A stretch of 54,455 nucleotides of DNA, taken from the NCBI RefSeq assembly GCF_000756305.1, contig NZ_JRFE01000058.1, forward strand, positions 1 to 54,455, written 5' to 3'. The notes below the pieces were generated by a model, which saw nothing but the letters and a program-made list of their open reading frames with translations, was not told where the DNA came from and did not search any database. The stretch's first letter is position 1. Each line of letters begins with the position of its first letter. The position numbers were made by a program, and so were the translations under genes. The stretch comes from Myxosarcina sp. GI1 (GTDB taxonomy: Bacteria > Cyanobacteriota > Cyanobacteriia > Cyanobacteriales > Xenococcaceae). This document shows, one piece after another, positions 35,713-42,700 of the stretch.

Positions 35713-35876
35713 AGAAGACTGGCAAAACGTTTTCAAGTCAGTCGTTATTTTTATAAAAGATCGATTCTTCGCTATCGAGATGCAGGGTAAATCCAACCCA
35801 AACTCATAAAGCAGGAGCGAACGCCAAAATCACAAAAGCTAATGATGACTTGGCTTTGTAAGCCTGGCAAGTAAAT
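35713..35876 (+). mobile_element. IS630-type transposase N-terminal remnant
   Basis: The frame reads RRLAKRFQVSRYFYKRSILR, then YRDAG, a TAA stop, and IQPKL. This is the helix-turn-helix start of IS630-family transposases (LAKRFxVSxxxVxxLLxRYRxTG.IxPK). The catalytic DDE domain is absent and the frame is broken, so it is dead. Confidence 0.5.
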
Positions 35877-35955
35877 AGCTTTGATAGTGCGTGCAGTGAG
35901 AATATTGCTAACTTGTCAGAGTTTTGTATTGACAGGAGCAATTGTTATCGCTCTT

Positions 35956-36194
35956 AGAGGTTGTCTGAGAAGTATAAATTATTACCTTAATGCTCCCTTC
36001 GGGTAGGTGTCTATCACGGATATCTCGATCCTGCAGGAGGTGGACCGCTTCGCATATGGAATAGCGGGCAGACCCCGCCTCCCGTGTCTCCCCATTCTGG
36101 GGGACTTTTTAAACTTTCTCCCCCTAATTTTAGGGGATCGGGGGGGCAAGAATAAAATTTATGCTCTGAAGAAATCACTTTTCAGATGTCCTCT
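35956..36194. mobile_element. MITE-like 239-bp element with imperfect terminal inverted repeats
   Basis: The left end AGAGGTTGTCTGAGAAGT and the reverse complement of the right end, AGAGGACATCTGAAAAGT, match at 14 of 18 positions. TTA flanks the inner GAGG on both sides and may be a target duplication. No protein-like frame lies inside. GAGGTTGTCTGA-type ends are common on insertion sequences, so this could be a non-autonomous derivative or an IS with its middle lost. Confidence 0.4.
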
Positions 36195-36326
36195 TATATC
36201 TGCGTTTACATTTTCTGTACAGCTGAGATTAAACAGAAGAACAAGAATATAGATTATTTTTGCAATATTCCTAAAGCTTATCTCAATAATATTTTATCGA
36301 GCGATCTTCTATTATTGATTATAAAT

Positions 36327-36344
36327 ATGAAATCACAATGAAAT
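36327..36344 (-). promoter_or_regulatory. TTTCAT direct-repeat site, distal to the Csp-like gene
   Basis: On the minus strand: ATTTCATTGTGATTTCAT, two perfect TTTCAT half-sites 11 bp apart. It is oriented away from the Csp-like gene, 180 bp upstream of it. Confidence 0.45.
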
Positions 36345-36401
36345 GGTTTTCATAAGAAACTTTACTGTTTTGTCTTAAATAAAGATACATATCACACGTT
36401 T

Positions 36402-36419
36402 ATGAAATAGTCGTGAAAT
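36402..36419 (-). promoter_or_regulatory. TTTCAT-like direct-repeat site, proximal to the Csp-like gene
   Basis: On the minus strand: ATTTCACGACTATTTCAT, half-sites TTTCAC and TTTCAT 11 bp apart. With the stronger site at 36327 it makes a pair 75 bp apart upstream of the Csp-like gene. Confidence 0.35.
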
Positions 36420-36524
36420 TCCTTTCTAAGTAGAAAAATATTTTTTATACCTGAAGATAGATATCTTTTAATCCACAAAAGAATAAGTTTTAAATGTCGA
36501 ACTAAATTATTGGAAAAAATACTT

Positions 36525-36863
36525 ATGCTTTTGGTACACGAACAATATCAATCTAGTTTTGATACAGCAATGAAATGTGCTGTCGAATGCGAACATTGTG
36601 CTCAGGCTTGTATGGGCAGTGAGAAAATGAAGCAATGCGTTCGTTTTTGCCTCGATTGCGCTGAGATATGTCGTACTATTGCTACCTATATGGTACGCGG
36701 TTCTAATTTTGTTCCTCAAATAACTAAAGCTTGTGCTGAAATCTGTAAGGCTTGTGCCGAAGAGTGTGAAAGTCACAACAACGAACATTGTGCCAAATGC
36801 GCCAAAGCCTGTCGCGAAGCGGTGGATGCATTTCAAAAAATAGTTAACGTAGCTGCTGGTTGA
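36525..36863 (+). CDS. Cys-rich four-helix-bundle copper storage protein (Csp/DUF326)
   Basis: Protein of 112 aa with 15 Cys, mostly in CxxC and CxxxC spacing on predicted helices: KCAVECEHCAQAC, CVRFCLDCAEIC, CAEICKACAEEC and CAKCAKAC. This is the pattern of the Csp (DUF326) copper storage proteins, which hold many Cu(I) ions inside a four-helix bundle. There is no signal peptide, so it resembles the cytosolic Csp3 group. An upstream TTG (36510) would add five residues; the ATG was preferred. TTTCAT repeats lie upstream, so it may share control with the copper pumps. Confidence 0.88.
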   Translation: MLLVHEQYQSSFDTAMKCAVECEHCAQACMGSEKMKQCVRFCLDCAEICRTIATYMVRGSNFVPQITKACAEICKACAEECESHNNEHCAKCAKACREAVDAFQKIVNVAAG

Positions 36864-37044
36864 ACAAAGCTAAGTTTTATTCAAATCGATCTGAATAAGT
36901 CTGGAAAATGATAGTTGAAAACGATAGTTGAAAACACTTGCGGTTAAAGCGTAGTTTCATTTAGCTATCTACTTTTATCTGACTATTTGTAATACAGTTT
37001 TTCTCGTGACAGCAGTGTGAAATTTCTCAAGTGCAGAAGTACTA

Positions 37045-37438
37045 TTGGATAAGTTACAAGCTGTAGCGGTAATTTTCCTGTGGGATAAAGTCAGAGAAAA
37101 AACTAAAGAAGCTCTTAGCAAGCTACAGAGCGAAAACATCCGATCCGTAATGATTATAGGAGATGTAGGAGCCTTTGCCCATACTATTGCCAACGAGCTG
37201 TGGATTGATAAATACCATGCTCGTGTCTTACCCGAAGATAAAGTCAACATTATCAAACAGGTAAAACAAAAAACCTACAGCTTTTGTTGGCGGTAGTATC
37301 AACAGTGCTGCTATAGGCCAATATGGGAAATGCCAAACTTGCATAGTTGCAGTAGAGAAAGAAAAAGTATGCAGAGCGGGCGTCGCTAATTTGAGAGATG
37401 ACGTACTTAATGCTATAGTTCGTAGCTTTAAGTTTTAA
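37045..37438 (+). pseudogene. P-type ATPase fragment (hydrolysis domain to C-terminus, frameshifted)
   Basis: The reading DKVREKTKEALSKLQSENIR and SVMIIGDVGAFAHTIANELW, then ARVLPEDKVNIIKQVK, is the P domain of a heavy-metal P-type ATPase (normal form MLTGDN). At about 37285 the frame shifts and continues as FVGGSINSAAIG (normal form [11 protein letters not shown]) and NLRDDVLNAIVRSFKF. The DKTGT site, metal site and all membrane helices are missing. It is a relic, possibly of a third metal pump lost from the island. Confidence 0.7.
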
Positions 37439-37682
37439 GCTTTGAGCTCTAAGCCTTATATAAAAGTAAAGTTAGTCAATAGCGATTAAAATCATCTTCT
37501 AATTGTGCAACGCCGCAGATCGAAAGCCGAACTGGAAACTACACGATATGGATAAACAGGAATATTTATAGAGGAATGCACCAAAATTTACCGAGATAAT
37601 CAGCCCCGCATCTCAAAGAGTAGAGAGGCGAGAGACGGCTGAATATAGTGAAGTTACAGCAATATCGGTCGCCATAGTTGCA

Positions 37683-37907
37683 ATGATAGGAATTTGGTTC
37701 TTAGTCAAGAAAAGTAAGTTGGCTACAAAAAGCGATCGCCCTAATATCCTGAATAGGTTTGCTTCACCTAGCTGTAAGAAATGCCGTTTTTTCAGCCATA
37801 ATTCTCATCTCAAATGTGCGGTGCATCCAGTTCGGGTAGGCAAGATCGAAGCACGAGACTGTCCCGATTATTGGCGACATGACAGCCGTAGATTTTGGCA
37901 TCGTTAA
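37683..37907 (+). CDS. Cys-rich KCAVHP domain protein (paralogue 2, probably 5'-truncated)
   Basis: 74 codons from the first ATG. The domain CKKCRFFSHNSHLKCAVHP, then EARDCPDYW, matches the proteins at 34193 and 49473. The ATG lies inside the TM helix, and the frame is open upstream (EVTAISVAIVAMIGIWFLVK) back to a TAG at about 37576 without a good start codon. The N-terminal third of the family is therefore lost or replaced, and it may be a pseudogene. It overlaps the extended open frame of the rhodopsin gene but not its likely start. Confidence 0.5.
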   Translation: MIGIWFLVKKSKLATKSDRPNILNRFASPSCKKCRFFSHNSHLKCAVHPVRVGKIEARDCPDYWRHDSRRFWHR

Positions 37908-37966
37908 TTCATTCAGACGTTATTGCGACATCAAAAAATTCAGACAGATTTATTAAGGACAAAACA

Positions 37967-38683
37967 ATGACTCAATTTTGGTTATGGACTGGAGTAATCA
38001 CCATGACGATTGCTGCCTTCATTTTTGGATTTGGTGCAGCAACGGGTAAAAGTGAACCCCTGAGAATTTTATTTACCCTCAACTTTTTTATTACTGCGAT
38101 CGCAGCAGGACTATACTTGGCAATGGCTTTTTCTCAGGGATATGCGAACTTTGGAGAACGACAGGTTTATTGGATACGCTATTTCACTTGGTTTTTGACC
38201 ACCCCATTGTTGCTATTGGTGCTAACCTATCTCGGGCGTACCAGACTATCTACAATTTTGGGTTTGATCGGTGCCAATGGCTATATGTTAGTCACGGGCT
38301 TTATCGCAACCATCTCCCCCGTTCCCCTTAATTTTGTTTGGTATTTCGTTAGCTGCGGGGCTTTTGCGGGAATTCTCTATTTACTGCTCAAACCCTATCG
38401 CCAACAGGCGATCGATAACTCTCCAAAGCCAGTAGGACGCAAAGTTTTCAAAAAATTGTTGACGGTTCATGTGGTTTTGTGGAGCTGTTATCCTTTGGTT
38501 TGGATACTAGGGGATACGGGTTTTGCTTTGATTGGCGATCGCTGGGAAGCCATGTTTTATACTTTGCTTGATATTGCTGCCAAGGTAGGGTTTGGCTTTT
38601 TGTCGCTTAATTCTTTCACTAAATTAGAATCCAACGGAATGACTTATTCTTCGTCTACGGAGGGATACACCCAGCGAGCGTAG
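37967..38683 (+). CDS. Microbial (type 1) rhodopsin with T-T-V motif
   Basis: Seven-TM retinal protein of 238 aa. Helix C reads RYFTWFLTTPLLLLVL. Aligned with bacteriorhodopsin (Asp85, Thr89, Asp96), the three key residues are Thr, Thr and Val. Helix G keeps the retinal Lys and its partner Asp in LLDIAAKVGFGFLSL, and the Arg before the motif is kept. Loss of both carboxylates argues against a proton pump; Thr at position 85 is the halorhodopsin (chloride pump) state, though those have Ser next. Anion pumping or sensing is inferred. The start ATG follows AAGGAC. No retinal-forming oxygenase is nearby. Confidence 0.92.
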   Translation: MTQFWLWTGVITMTIAAFIFGFGAATGKSEPLRILFTLNFFITAIAAGLYLAMAFSQGYANFGERQVYWIRYFTWFLTTPLLLLVLTYLGRTRLSTILGLIGANGYMLVTGFIATISPVPLNFVWYFVSCGAFAGILYLLLKPYRQQAIDNSPKPVGRKVFKKLLTVHVVLWSCYPLVWILGDTGFALIGDRWEAMFYTLLDIAAKVGFGFLSLNSFTKLESNGMTYSSSTEGYTQRA

Positions 38684-38788
38684 CTTCGATCCGTTTAAAA
38701 ATTTCTCACCACGAAAAGACGAGAAACAGTTAACAGTGTAGTTAATTGAATTTATAAACCTGTCAAGATTTTAGGAACTAATATAAAT

Positions 38789-40555
38789 ATGCGTAAAATT
38801 ACTGTCATAGTTGCGTTGATAATCGCCTTTTTTATTCTGTTCGTTCCAGGGTACATTCTTTGGCTTACCTGGAAACCACCAGAACCAATTCCCGCAATGA
38901 TTACGCCCAACACTACTAATACCAGTCGGTTTTTAGCGTCAAATCCAGCCGATCTAAGCGATGAAATTGCCAACGCCCTGTTCCCCGAAGCTGGGAACAA
39001 CGCTCCTGGTGGTACGATCCGCGTACCCGCTGACAAGTGGCAGGCGGGAGTAGCAGCAGCACCGCTGATACGCTGGGTAAATGGACCTTTGATTGTGGAT
39101 GAAAGTATCTCTACAGTTAGAGTAGAATCTTTCACACAGGATGTTCCTGGAGAATTTTCTGAATCCGATCCTGCTAGTTTAGCAGCTCAGATAGACACTG
39201 CTACTGCAATCATCGCAGGTTCGCCCACTACCAATATCTTACTAGTATCAGAAGATCCAGGATTTGCCATTCCCGCGGCTTATTGGGCAGCCCAGTCTGG
39301 CGATACGGTATTGTTTGCCAACGATGAGTTACCCGAAGCTACCCGCGAAGCTTTATCGAGACGTAACGGTGAGGCTCGGATTTATACTTTAGGGGTAGAT
39401 GGTGCTGCTCTGGGATTGGATGAATTTGGCACTTACAAAAATTTATCTGCTAACAACAAAATTACTGCTGCATTAGAAATGGCAGAGTTTTATGACGAAG
39501 ATAACGATTTTGGCTGGGGTTTTGACCTCAACAATTTCGGCTGGCGCGTCAACGCTCACTATAACTTCGTGCTGGCAAATCAAGAATTACCCGAAATGGC
39601 GATTGCAGGGGTATCTTTAGGACGCTTCGGTAAGTTTGGACCTTTGCTGTGGACGGATCGCGATCGCATACCCACCTTAGTAAATCAATATCTGTGGAAA
39701 GCAAAAACCGAATACTACACTAATCCCGTAGAAGGTCCTTTTAACCATGCCTGGATTTTGGGAGATTACGACATCATTGACTCTGCGGTACAGGGACGCA
39801 CCAATACCAGCCAGGAAATCAGCGAATATCGCTCTCAGGGAGACTATGGACTCTCAGGTTTGGAAATGCTTCTAGTTGTTTGGATTGTAGCGGGGATTGT
39901 CAGCGCGATCTGGCTAGTTCTCTATAGCTGGCGAAGATTGCCCCAAATTAGCACCATGATGTTAGTTACCTGGGGTTTGCTGGGTTTGGTGTTTGGACCA
40001 ATTGGCGTTTGGATTTACTCGATGAGCTACGACCAAGCACCTTGGAAAAAAGACGGCATGATGGCATCTTGGCAGCGACCGAGCTTTAATGCGGTCATGG
40101 CAGCTTCGGCAATGAACCGAGGTTTTGACGGTCCTTTGATGCTAGTGATTTCCTGGATTGTGACGTTTTTGGGGCTGCCGTTAGTGGTGTTTCAAGGTCC
40201 CTGGTTCTGGCTGGGTAACTCGATGATGTGGGGTATTTATATTTCCTATTTCGGCGCATTGTTACTCCACTGGCTGGTGATGCACGCTGGGATGTTTATG
40301 ATGGGCAGCGATCGCTCCTACGGTCAGGCAGTCAAGCGAGCCTTTTTGCCCGCCTTTGTATCGATGACCGCAATGGCTGTAGGCATGATGGGCTTCATGT
40401 GGTGGATTCAAATGGTCAACTTGGGTTCGATGCCCGACGATGACGAACTCCTCTGGTGGGGAACTACAGTACTATCGATCGCCGTCGGTTGGCTGGTAGC
40501 ACTACCTTTTGATGCCTTGCTGGTCAAGCACGATATTCAACCAGGGGATATGTGA
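38789..40555 (+). CDS. CWB2-like extracytoplasmic domain fused to DUF4396 membrane domain
   Basis: Protein of 588 aa. An N-terminal TM anchor (5-27) is followed by about 300 extracytoplasmic residues resembling cell-wall-binding repeat 2 modules (NILLVSEDPGFAIPAAYWAA, ARIYTLGVDGAALG, RFGKFGPLLWT, FNHAWILGDYDII). TM helices begin near 345, and the C-terminal about 220 residues resemble DUF4396 (HAGMFMMGSDRSYGQAVKRA, then AVGMMGFMWWIQM). The extracytoplasmic part is a clear relative of the next protein. It starts 105 bp after the rhodopsin. Function unknown; the family calls are by eye. Confidence 0.65.
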   Translation: MRKITVIVALIIAFFILFVPGYILWLTWKPPEPIPAMITPNTTNTSRFLASNPADLSDEIANALFPEAGNNAPGGTIRVPADKWQAGVAAAPLIRWVNGPLIVDESISTVRVESFTQDVPGEFSESDPASLAAQIDTATAIIAGSPTTNILLVSEDPGFAIPAAYWAAQSGDTVLFANDELPEATREALSRRNGEARIYTLGVDGAALGLDEFGTYKNLSANNKITAALEMAEFYDEDNDFGWGFDLNNFGWRVNAHYNFVLANQELPEMAIAGVSLGRFGKFGPLLWTDRDRIPTLVNQYLWKAKTEYYTNPVEGPFNHAWILGDYDIIDSAVQGRTNTSQEISEYRSQGDYGLSGLEMLLVVWIVAGIVSAIWLVLYSWRRLPQISTMMLVTWGLLGLVFGPIGVWIYSMSYDQAPWKKDGMMASWQRPSFNAVMAASAMNRGFDGPLMLVISWIVTFLGLPLVVFQGPWFWLGNSMMWGIYISYFGALLLHWLVMHAGMFMMGSDRSYGQAVKRAFLPAFVSMTAMAVGMMGFMWWIQMVNLGSMPDDDELLWWGTTVLSIAVGWLVALPFDALLVKHDIQPGDM

Positions 40556-40561
40556 TTGGAA

Positions 40562-40625
40562 GGCAGAGGGCAGAAGGCAGAAGTATTAACTAACAACTAA
40601 CTACTAATAACTAGTAACTAATAAC
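40562..40625. repeat. Short tandem heptad-type repeats
   Basis: Three heptads GGCAGAG, GGCAGAA, GGCAGAA (40562-40582) are followed by AACTA/ACTAATA-type repeats up to the next ATG. Such short heptanucleotide repeats are common between cyanobacterial genes. They separate the two CWB2-like genes and may affect the spacing of the downstream start. Confidence 0.6.
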
Positions 40626-40626
40626 T

Positions 40627-41847
40627 ATGAAACGATATATTTGGTTTGCCAGTTGGCTAATACTGGCGATAATAATGGCATTAGGGTTGGGTCTGAGCGA
40701 TCGAGTTCGGGCGCAACAGCCAGAAGCAACTTTGAGTATTTTTGCTGAAAATACTCAAACTACGGGCTTCACTGCCAGATATGCAGGGCAGGATGTATAT
40801 GAAACTGCTGCAACCTTGGCTCAGATTACCTTTCCCTCTACTAGCGATATCAGCCGTCCTAATGCGGTGATTTTAGCCAATCCCACTCTAGAAGCGGGAT
40901 TGATGACGGTCGAGCAGTTAATTCATATGCCGATCGATGCACCAATCCTCTACACAGACAATAACGAGTTACACCCCGTCTCCAAAGCGATGATAGAAGT
41001 TCTAAAACCAGAGGGTGTTTCTTACGACTCTAACGTGCAGGTACTTGTAGTCGGGCAAATTTCCGATACAGTAGTTAGTGAGGTAGAGGCAATGGGACTT
41101 AAGACCCGACGCATCAGCCCAGAAAGCAACGACCCAGTAGATTTGGCTGTGGCGATCGACGACTACAGGGCAACCATGATGGGCAACCATCCCGACGTAG
41201 TGTTTATCGCCTCTTTAGAAGAACCCGCCTTTGCTCTCCCCGCGACGGCTTTTTTGGCACACGCCATGAGTAATATTGCTTTTGTAGAGCGAGACAGCAT
41301 TCCCGAACAGACGAAGAAAATGCTTCAGCGTCGTTATGGACCGGCATATATGTACATCATGGGTCCTGAATCGGCGGTATCGGAACAGGTAATGCAGGAT
41401 CTGTCGCAGTTCGGTCACGTACAGCGACTTTCAGCCGAAGATCCCTATCAACTATCTGCCTATTTTGCAGGTTATGCCGATCTGGGTAACAACTTCGGCT
41501 ACTGGATCTGGCGCATTCCCCGTATGGTGGGCTGGGGTATAGCCGAACCAGGACACAACTTTACTATTGCCAACCCCGATAACTGGGCAGAAACCGTTGC
41601 TGGTTCAATTCTTTCTCACCGAGGCAAGCACGGACCGATGCTACTGGTGCAGCAAGATAGTATTCCCGAATCAGTTCGGGGCTATCTCGACTATACGGTG
41701 CGACCCCGTCCCACTGCCCCTCGCGACCAGTTATTCAATCATGGCAGCATTGTGGGTAACAGCGAAGCCATCAGCACTCGCCTCCAGGCAGAAATTGATA
41801 ATCTCATGCAGCCCAAAGCAGTTGCAGCACCAAACGAAGGAGCATAA
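40627..41847 (+). CDS. Secreted cell-wall-binding-repeat-2-like protein
   Basis: Protein of 406 aa with a signal peptide (ASWLILAIIMALGLGLSDRVRAQ). The mature part looks like two or more CWB2-type modules: ARYAGQDVYETAATLAQITF, APILYTDNNELHPVSKAMIE, VQVLVVGQISDTVVSEVEAM, then PAYMYIMGPESAVSEQVMQD. The end (GKHGPMLLVQQDSIPESVRG, FNHGSIVGNSEAIS) matches the end of the extracytoplasmic region of the protein at 38789. It is probably an exported partner of that membrane protein. CWB2 modules are best known from Gram-positive surface proteins; their presence in a cyanobacterium is uncommon. The fold call is moderate. Confidence 0.65.
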   Translation: MKRYIWFASWLILAIIMALGLGLSDRVRAQQPEATLSIFAENTQTTGFTARYAGQDVYETAATLAQITFPSTSDISRPNAVILANPTLEAGLMTVEQLIHMPIDAPILYTDNNELHPVSKAMIEVLKPEGVSYDSNVQVLVVGQISDTVVSEVEAMGLKTRRISPESNDPVDLAVAIDDYRATMMGNHPDVVFIASLEEPAFALPATAFLAHAMSNIAFVERDSIPEQTKKMLQRRYGPAYMYIMGPESAVSEQVMQDLSQFGHVQRLSAEDPYQLSAYFAGYADLGNNFGYWIWRIPRMVGWGIAEPGHNFTIANPDNWAETVAGSILSHRGKHGPMLLVQQDSIPESVRGYLDYTVRPRPTAPRDQLFNHGSIVGNSEAISTRLQAEIDNLMQPKAVAAPNEGA

Positions 41848-41850
41848 AAT

Positions 41851-42396
41851 ATGTCTACTATTTATCGATCTACTATTCCGCAACAGTCCGAGCGGGCAAT
41901 TGTGGCTTACTTTGACCGCCAATCCCAGGCAGAAAGAATTGCCAAACGGTTATCTGACGATACAACTTCGGTTCGAGTCGAGAAAGTGTCTGGTAAACGA
42001 GCTAAAAAAGCGATCGCCGAAGCTGGAGCTGGAGTTTCAGTGGTAGAAATCGGCAACCTGGCTTGGTGGGGATTAATTATCGGTAGTGTTCTCGGTGCAT
42101 TTTGGGGTGCGTTTACTTTTTCAGGACGCATCCCCATCCCTGGAATTATTGCTCCCACCCTTTCTGGCGGGTTAGTGGTAGTTATTTTCTTATGGGCGGG
42201 TATCTTTGCCTGTATCGGCTGGCTGATTGGGGCTTTAATTCGTCTGTTTCAGTCTTCTTCCTCTGCATCCAAATACGAACTTAGAGTTACTCTACCTCCA
42301 TACAGAATAATTGAGGTGGAGCGGATGCTGGCTCGCAAAGCTCTATCGGTTATTGATGTAGAAAATCCCGAAGAAATTATGTACGACCAAGGATAA
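41851..42396 (+). CDS. Two-TM protein with cytosolic N- and C-terminal modules
   Basis: Protein of 181 aa. An N-terminal module (VAYFDRQSQAERIAKRLSDD) looks like the domain of general-stress/DUF1269-type proteins. Two long TM segments (about 70-92 and 102-130, rich in Gly and Ile) follow, then a basic-acidic tail (LPPYRIIEVERMLARKALSV). No family was recognised with certainty. It starts 3 bp after the secreted CWB2-like protein, so the two are one operon. The N-terminal pattern also occurs in the partial gene at 54187. Confidence 0.6.
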   Translation: MSTIYRSTIPQQSERAIVAYFDRQSQAERIAKRLSDDTTSVRVEKVSGKRAKKAIAEAGAGVSVVEIGNLAWWGLIIGSVLGAFWGAFTFSGRIPIPGIIAPTLSGGLVVVIFLWAGIFACIGWLIGALIRLFQSSSSASKYELRVTLPPYRIIEVERMLARKALSVIDVENPEEIMYDQG

Positions 42397-42420
42397 AAAA
42401 AGTCGTGGTCTCCTTCTCAG

Positions 42421-42436
42421 TTCATTCTGATTTCAT
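42421..42436 (+). promoter_or_regulatory. TTCAT direct-repeat site before the flavoprotein/flavodoxin genes
   Basis: TTCATTCTGATTTCAT, two TTCAT half-sites 11 bp apart, reading toward the genes at 42573 and 42701. It lies in the 304-bp gap 42397-42700, which otherwise holds only the fragment at 42573. Confidence 0.5.
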
Positions 42437-42572
42437 TTTTGAGATAAACAATGAAAATAGTTGAAGTAAAATCTGTGCCATCGCGATTCAAGATCGAGCT
42501 ACAGGTTGCCTTTTAAATAATGGTGGAAACATGAGATTGCTTCACGAGTAATTTAATTTTAAGGAAAATATC

Positions 42573-42674
42573 ATGAGGAACGATTCGCGATCGCAGATTA
42601 AATCGGCTAGCGGTTTTAACTTACTGTTAGGACTTTGGAGTGCAACTGCTAGCCGTCCTAGTTCTTCTCTTTAA
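42573..42674 (+). pseudogene. Truncated SPW-repeat-like membrane protein fragment
   Basis: 33 codons. SQIKSASGFNLLLGLW resembles the first helix start of SPW-repeat membrane proteins (usually GLWLIISPF), but here the frame runs into SATASRPSSSL and a stop. AAGGAA precedes the ATG. It is most likely the head of a gene lost by frameshift and deletion, or a leader peptide of the downstream operon. Confidence 0.4.
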
Positions 42675-42700
42675 CCTAACCATTAGATTTTATAGGAGTT

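Larger units (their letters stand above)
35448..36524. other. 1.08-kb decayed intergenic region
   Basis: No intact gene. It holds an IS630-like transposase remnant (35713-35876), a 239-bp element with imperfect inverted ends (35956-36194) and two TTTCAT-type repeats (36327-36344 and 36402-36419) before the Csp-like gene. A short open frame at 36007-36252 lies inside the inverted-end element and is not protein-like. Confidence 0.6.

Noticed and set aside
36007-36252. 81-codon open frame inside the MITE-like element
   Set aside because: Reads through the inverted-repeat end and Pro/Leu/Arg-rich G/C tracts; not protein-like.
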